11,951 nucleotides of DNA from Mucidula mucida (taxonomy: Eukaryota > Basidiomycota > Agaricomycetes > Agaricales > Physalacriaceae). The notes under the pieces were generated by a model. It did not search any database, was not told where the DNA came from, and worked only from the letters and a program-made list of their open reading frames with translations. Location: positions 1-11,951 of the forward strand of contig JADNYV010000954.1 of assembly GCA_015501055.1 (NCBI GenBank), given 5' to 3'. The position numbers were made by a program, and so were the translations under genes. Below are positions 7,742-11,951 of this stretch, one piece after another; the stretch's first letter is position 1; every line of letters begins with the position of its first letter.

Positions 7742-8463
7742 GGTGGCGGACGGCGTTGTCAGTGGTGAATGTGCTGAGAGGGATGTGAGCAGGTGGGCGT
7801 GTTGATTCCAGGACCGTTACGTCGTTTATACAGCTTTGAACAAGAGGGAGAGAACAAGAGACGAGAACAAAGGATGGCGGATCCTTGTTCATACAATAAA
7901 GAGAATTTTCGTCTTGAAAGCGCGCGAACGAAGGATTACGATGCCGAATTAGGTATTGTGGTGCGGAAAACGAGTAACGAATTTGCGGCGTAGGTGATGC
8001 GATTTGAAGACGAATTTGAACCGTTTCCTGTAATGGACTGTGGTCGATAAACAAAATGCTGGACTTATTGTTCCAAGAAGAAGATCCGTCGCGCTCTCCA
8101 CTTCAACAGTACAGGAAAAGCTGATGATGGCGAAAGGAAAGGATGTTTGGGCATTACGTCACCGGAGACCGACATAACAGGAAGGTGGGCAAAGTAGCAC
8201 ACACGAGTCCTTGTGGGGACACACAAGCATATACTCGACACATGCGTAGAAATGAGTTTTTGTATTGACGAGTTCGCCAACAAGTTTAGATCTGTTGTAG
8301 GCATTGAACGCGGTAGGCACGCTGCACTGTCACGTCGCGGACAGCTCTTGACCATTCGTCCCTCTGTACTTGATGAGAGTGTAGAAGCCGGGAAAGCACT
8401 ATTTCAGTGTGGGCGCGTGTCAAGCAGTAGAACATATAACAGGTAAATAAGGACCAAAATAAA
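7742..8463. other. Intergenic, no supported gene
   Basis: The stretch holds the promoter of the Cys/His orphan gene at its left end and must hold the FunK1 3' UTR and poly(A) site at its right. Open frames of up to about 95 codons occur on both strands, but they lack domains and the longest have no ATG at the stated start. A plus-strand ATG frame at about 8251-8446 (MSFCIDEFANKF) is the best of them and is not convincing. Confidence 0.4.
7825..7830 (-). promoter_or_regulatory. TATA box of the Cys/His orphan gene
   Basis: TATAAA on the minus strand, 84 bases upstream of the ATG at 7741. This spacing fits a 5' UTR of about 50 bases and supports that ATG as the start. Confidence 0.5.
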
Positions 8464-8688
8464 CTACACTCGTATGTCATAGCGATATCTAATCTTCAGA
8501 CGCTCCTTTGAGTCCTCGCCGAAATCAAGCATGGCTCGACCAAAGGTTTTGTAGGTAATACAATCACCTAGTGTCTCCTCGCAATAGTCCCGTGGCGGAG
8601 AAGTCGGCGGGGCATCCGGCCCATCGCCAAACAAAGCGGGATCTACTATCTCCGTCTCCACTTCGGGGTCGACTTGGCGTGCTCCGCT
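8464..8688 (-). pseudogene. Detached C-terminal segment of the FunK1 kinase, out of frame
   Basis: Just before the FunK1 stop at 8646-8648, the next frame on the same strand is open from 8688 to a stop at 8464-8466. It reads VDPEVETEIVDPALFGDG and continues to YCEETLGDCITY and MLDFGEDSKERLKIRY. Its composition and the ETLGD..TY motif resemble the usual FunK1 C-terminus. A one-base insertion or two-base deletion around 8660-8688 explains the break. I searched for GT-AG pairs that would restore frame; the only one found (125 nt) would delete the coding-like sequence itself. Confidence 0.6.
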
Positions 8689-10550
8689 TCACGCTTGGCA
8701 GCCAAACCAAGAGAAATCAAGCGACGTAGCCAAAGAACCCAGTTCTCAAAGGCTTTGAAATCGGGTTTGATCATCTTTTTAATGTGTTCGGAAAATTTCA
8801 AGAAAAAGGTAATCTTGATAGCCTGAAGGTCGCCCCAGCTCTTTGTGGGGTCAAACCAGCACTCCAGGGCGGGATGATCATCTAGCTGGAGCCTAGCATG
8901 TTCATCATCCGTTGGTGGCGTCTTGACTTTGTGGCGGACGACGAACATGAGGATAACGTAGAAGAGGGACTCCAGATCGTGGCGATATAGGTGCTTAACA
9001 TCAACATTTTGAGTGTAGGGGTTTTGTAGGTCCATGGCCATGAACGGCGGTGTGCCTGTTCGTCGCATTGAGATAGGAGTCCGCGAGTCCAAGTCTGCAC
9101 GTAGAGAGGCGAGGTCAAAATCGTTTAGGACTCCGAAGTAGTTACCATGCTCATCAACGCGGAACATGATGTTGTTTATGCTGATATCGCGGTGGAGAAT
9201 ACGCGGATGATCGTAGAGCCACTTGTGAGCTGAGGGCAAGCCAATCAGTAAACGACGAGCAGAGTGATAGACCGACATACTTTGTAACACATCAAAGAAA
9301 ATCTGCGCGTGTGTCGAAGGGCTTGCAATGGTCAGGAGTGTATGTAGCTTCTCAACGACCGTGATGCGAAGAACACGGCTCTCGTAGGACAACTTCCGTT
9401 TTCCCGCCCACTTTGTATCCTTGTTGTTCAGAAATTCGCAAAGACGGTGGTACGCCGATTCGGGATCTGGCGCAATATCGACAGACGCAATGACTCTAGG
9501 AAGGTGCATGAGCACCCACTTGTGTCCGTCGTCGTGAGATGCATATGCTCGAGCCTGCTCTATGAGATCTACCTCCGACTGTTGTCCTTCAACAGGGCAG
9601 CTGATCTTTAGGACGACTTCGTTCCCGTTGCGATCCTTGGCCGCTACGACACAAGTTGCGGGACCAACGATTTCCGGCTGTCGAAAGAGAATTTCCTGGA
9701 GGGTATATGTCTCGGCGCCGACGCGTAGAGTCATGCCATGGAAAATTCTGCGGCGTTCCTTGGATGAGTCCTCCAAGATATTGCCGCTTAATTCCAGGTC
9801 AAATTTCTGTGACTCGTCTAGAACGTTCCACTGTCCCAGGCCTTTGGAAGTGAGACGACGAAGACCCATGAGCATGAGGATGAAGAGTTCCTGGCCCTCG
9901 CAGCTGGAAAGGCTCACGGCTGAGGATACAGCGATGACACCGCGATCGTAGTAGTGCATTTGAAAGCTGTCATGGTCAAATAGCGTGAGGATGACATGGG
10001 AACGTAGGAGAGTTTTGGAGAGCTCCGCTATCGCGTATCGGCCACATTGCACCTGGGCGGTTATCCTAGCTGCTGGGGAAAACAGTACTTCGTCCCTAAG
10101 GACGCTGGACCGGTCTTGGGATTGGTGGGAAGGAAGCTCCGCTTCTGTGTCACATAGGTCGTTCTCAGTGTCGACACAACATGTCAACGTCGCTGCGGAA
10201 GCATTGCATGGCAAAGGATCCAAGACATCGAGCAGCTCCAGGCCTCTATCATAAAGCGAGGCGATACTCTCGTCAAGCGCCGGTTCGTCTAAACCGGCAT
10301 CGCATTCGGCAAATAACTCGGTCAGCAGGCGCCGGAAGATCTGGTTGTCGAGAATGCGGTGGAGCATGTTCTGGTGGCAGGACAAAGTGATGTCGCAGAC
10401 GAGCTCTAAGAACTTCTCGGCATGCAACATGACATGACTACTATGAAGGTCTTCCCTAATAAGCTCGTCATAGTACTCGCAATCATACGGAGGCTCATTG
10501 AATTGGATGATTTCCACTGTAGGCCCAACCTGCTGGTTTCCGGAATTCAT
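8646..10550 (-). CDS. FunK1-type fungal protein kinase, probably C-terminally frameshifted
   Basis: Single exon, 634 residues from ATG 10548-10550. The kinase core has Lys315 (EVVLKISCP), the catalytic HRDISINNIMF (453-463, Asp455), metal-binding DFD (477-479, in place of DFG) and RRTGTPPFMAMDL, followed by the Glu-rich ESLFYVILMFVV helix: the hallmark set of FunK1 kinases, which are expanded in Agaricomycetes and whose targets are mostly unknown. The first 250 or so residues are the N-terminal extension typical of the family. No introns are needed. The frame stays open upstream of this ATG and encodes a hydrophobic stretch, but it contains no other ATG and lies behind the TATA box at 10687, so it is probably 5' UTR. 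The reading frame ends early (KWRRR, stop 8646-8648), while the expected C-terminus continues in another frame. The catalytic core is intact. Confidence 0.85.
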   Translation of the reverse strand: MNSGNQQVGPTVEIIQFNEPPYDCEYYDELIREDLHSSHVMLHAEKFLELVCDITLSCHQNMLHRILDNQIFRRLLTELFAECDAGLDEPALDESIASLYDRGLELLDVLDPLPCNASAATLTCCVDTENDLCDTEAELPSHQSQDRSSVLRDEVLFSPAARITAQVQCGRYAIAELSKTLLRSHVILTLFDHDSFQMHYYDRGVIAVSSAVSLSSCEGQELFILMLMGLRRLTSKGLGQWNVLDESQKFDLELSGNILEDSSKERRRIFHGMTLRVGAETYTLQEILFRQPEIVGPATCVVAAKDRNGNEVVLKISCPVEGQQSEVDLIEQARAYASHDDGHKWVLMHLPRVIASVDIAPDPESAYHRLCEFLNNKDTKWAGKRKLSYESRVLRITVVEKLHTLLTIASPSTHAQIFFDVLQSMSVYHSARRLLIGLPSAHKWLYDHPRILHRDISINNIMFRVDEHGNYFGVLNDFDLASLRADLDSRTPISMRRTGTPPFMAMDLQNPYTQNVDVKHLYRHDLESLFYVILMFVVRHKVKTPPTDDEHARLQLDDHPALECWFDPTKSWGDLQAIKITFFLKFSEHIKKMIKPDFKAFENWVLWLRRLISLGLAAKREAEHAKSTPKWRRR

Positions 10551-10686
10551 AACGCGTGGGAAGGGGAATACTGTGTGGAATACCAGAAGCGTTGTGATCA
10601 CAGGAAGGAGGATCGTCGAGTGGGAAAGCTGCGCTGAACGACGAAGCAAGGAGAGAACAAGCACCACTAGCCCTTGAAGACAGACC

Positions 10687-10692
10687 TTTATA
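10687..10692 (-). promoter_or_regulatory. TATA box of the FunK1 gene
   Basis: TATAAA (within GTATAAAGG) on the minus strand, 137 bases before the FunK1 ATG at 10550. It places transcription start near 10655 and supports treating 10551-10655 as 5' UTR. Confidence 0.55.
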
Positions 10693-10699
10693 CACTTTC

Positions 10700-11086
10700 A
10701 ACAAAGGCCGATCGCAGTGGACGCATGTGTCAAAACGTGTTCTTTGCCATTGTTGATCGACAAGTTACCATATTAGGCGTGCGTCATTACAGGTTCGCGG
10801 CACTAGCCTTTCACTGTGCAAACCAGAAGGGGTGGTCGACGCACATATAGCTCGCCGAAGTGATCTCATTGCTTCGACATAGTGGCAATGTACACATTGA
10901 AATGCAGCTTTGTCTTCGCGACTGCGAAATCCTCCTGTTCAATGGGATTGCTATGCTGGGTTAAACATTGACTATATTCCATTGAAAGGGGTGAACACGG
11001 ATACATGAACTGCATACTACATAGATCGAATAGCGAAAGAAGTAGGGATACATAGTAAAAGAGACATATACGATTGTAAATCAAAA
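10700..11086. other. Intergenic, FunK1 upstream region and MYND gene 3' flank
   Basis: No supported gene in about 390 bp. It combines the upstream regulatory region of FunK1 with the 3' UTR of the neighbouring minus-strand gene. Minus-strand open frames here have no domain. Confidence 0.4.
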
Positions 11087-11951
11087 TCACACCCGTCGGC
11101 AAGTATGCTCCCCAGCGTCATACAACGCTCTGAAACACGTCTCCGAACAAACAACCAGAATCTTACAGGTCTCGCATCGTTTCGTCCCAGCCGAAGAGCA
11201 CTGTAAACCGCAATTAACAAACCACAAAGTCAGCGCGCGAAAAAGAATCTCACCGTAGGATTCATACACATAGTGCGCAACCGCCCCGACTCCGGCGAAG
11301 CCTGCACGCTTCGGTCGAAATGCGTGACAAAGACATGCCACCCCACAGTAAGCAAATTCCCAGATGGCATCTGTGGGAGTTCATTCCAACTTCCAACGAA
11401 ACTCCTCATATCGTTCAACTCCATCAGCACCTTATGCGCAACGCGTCTGCTCTTCATCGACCAATGCCAGATGTATCCAAGTAAAAACGGCATCCTGCCA
11501 CACGGAGTAAGTAGCGAGCGACCAAAGTGGTGCAGAGCGCAGCGAATACTGTAGAATAGACGTCCGTTAAGCGCTTCGAGCAGCGCATGGGGCTTGTCAA
11601 CCTCATCTTTCAAAAGAAGACGAAGTTCCTCAGATATGGCGAGGACAAAGTGGTATGCGCCATACTTCTCGACTGGCCACTCCTCCAGTGGAATCCTGCT
11701 CGGTTCATCGATAATCGCATAAGCGAGAAGAGAACAGAGCGCGGTGATGAGCCCGTGTCCGAAGAGGTAGTTGCGAAGCTTGGGGCGGACCATGCAGATT
11801 GCCCCGATTCCGCGCATATTGGCGAGTAATCTGTTGGGGAGGAATGTGAAGGTTGGGTTTTCTAACTCGCTGACGGCGGCATTGAGGTGATTCAACCCCG
11901 TACGAAAGAGAGAACGAGGTATCGAGGCGACGGCCGCCTCCAATATGCGCC
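11087..11951 (-). CDS. MYND-type zinc finger protein, 5'-partial (at least 2 exons)
   Basis: Exons: complement of 11254-11951 (open to the window edge) and 11087-11200; 269 residues visible. Intron 11201-11253 is 53 nt (GTGAGA, branch GCTGAC, TTACAG), phase 0. The final 42 residues form a MYND finger: C-MNPT-C, then seven residues, C-ET-C, KILVV, C-SET-C, nine residues, H-T-C, matching the zinc-ligand spacing of the family. MYND fingers bind proline-rich peptides of partner proteins. The intron falls between the second residue set of the first Cys pair, just before its second cysteine; retention would replace the finger by VRFFFAR and a stop. The preceding 230 residues are helical and leucine-rich (for example YLFGHGLITALCSLLAYAI) without a catalytic motif I recognise; no SET domain is seen. 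This arrangement, a helical body with a C-terminal MYND, is common among uncharacterised agaricomycete proteins. The true start is outside the window. Confidence 0.8.

Noticed and set aside
8065..8446. Opposed open frames of 77 and 96 codons downstream of FunK1
   Set aside because: They overlap each other, show no motif, and the start codons assigned to the longest ones are not ATG.
9562..9951. 129-codon plus-strand open frame
   Set aside because: It is the antisense shadow of the FunK1 kinase coding region.
10551..10667. In-frame extension of the FunK1 gene with a hydrophobic, signal-peptide-like stretch
   Set aside because: It has no ATG, only a GTG, and lies between the TATA box and the first ATG, so it is best read as 5' UTR.

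Overview
This looks like nuclear DNA of a mushroom-forming basidiomycete (Agaricomycetes). Three things point that way. Protein-coding exons are split by very short GT-AG introns: I resolve ten coding introns of 46-56 nt, most with a recognisable branch-like motif. Genes are packed on both strands. One gene is a FunK1-type protein kinase, a family expanded in these fungi. No rRNA, tRNA, CRISPR or viral element was found. Species cannot be named from the sequence alone.

Layout. 1-1876: no gene I can resolve; one stretch (about 1290-1710) is open on both strands. 1877-2124: a small non-coding element with 29-base terminal inverted repeats and TA ends, most likely a MITE. 2458-3807 (minus): three-exon F-box protein. 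4208-4682 (plus): two-exon Cdc25/Ibp1-like rhodanese-fold phosphatase with an unusual active-site loop. 5201-6646 (plus): five-exon AGC-type Ser/Thr kinase with a TATA box and a probable 5'-UTR intron that hides an upstream ORF. 6802-7741 (minus): three-exon orphan protein with two Cys/His clusters that resemble zinc fingers. 7742-8463: no supported gene. 8646-10550 (minus): FunK1 kinase, with a probable frameshift that cuts off about 65-70 C-terminal residues still readable down to 8464. 11087-11951 (minus): 3' end of a helical protein closing with a MYND-type zinc finger; it runs off the right edge.

The genes do not form an obvious pathway. The F-box gene and the phosphatase are divergent across about 400 bp; the phosphatase and AGC kinase are tandem; the AGC kinase and the orphan gene are convergent with about 155 bp between stops. 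Two kinases, a phosphatase-like protein, an F-box protein and a MYND protein suggest a regulatory/accessory neighbourhood, but a functional link is conjecture. The best leads are the altered phosphatase loop (C-x7-R instead of C-x5-R), the FunK1 frameshift, the AGC kinase's uORF-in-intron and retention-sensitive C-tail, the MITE with internal repeats, and the orphan Cys/His protein. All splice sites were inferred by eye from frame, GT-AG and protein continuity, without transcript data.
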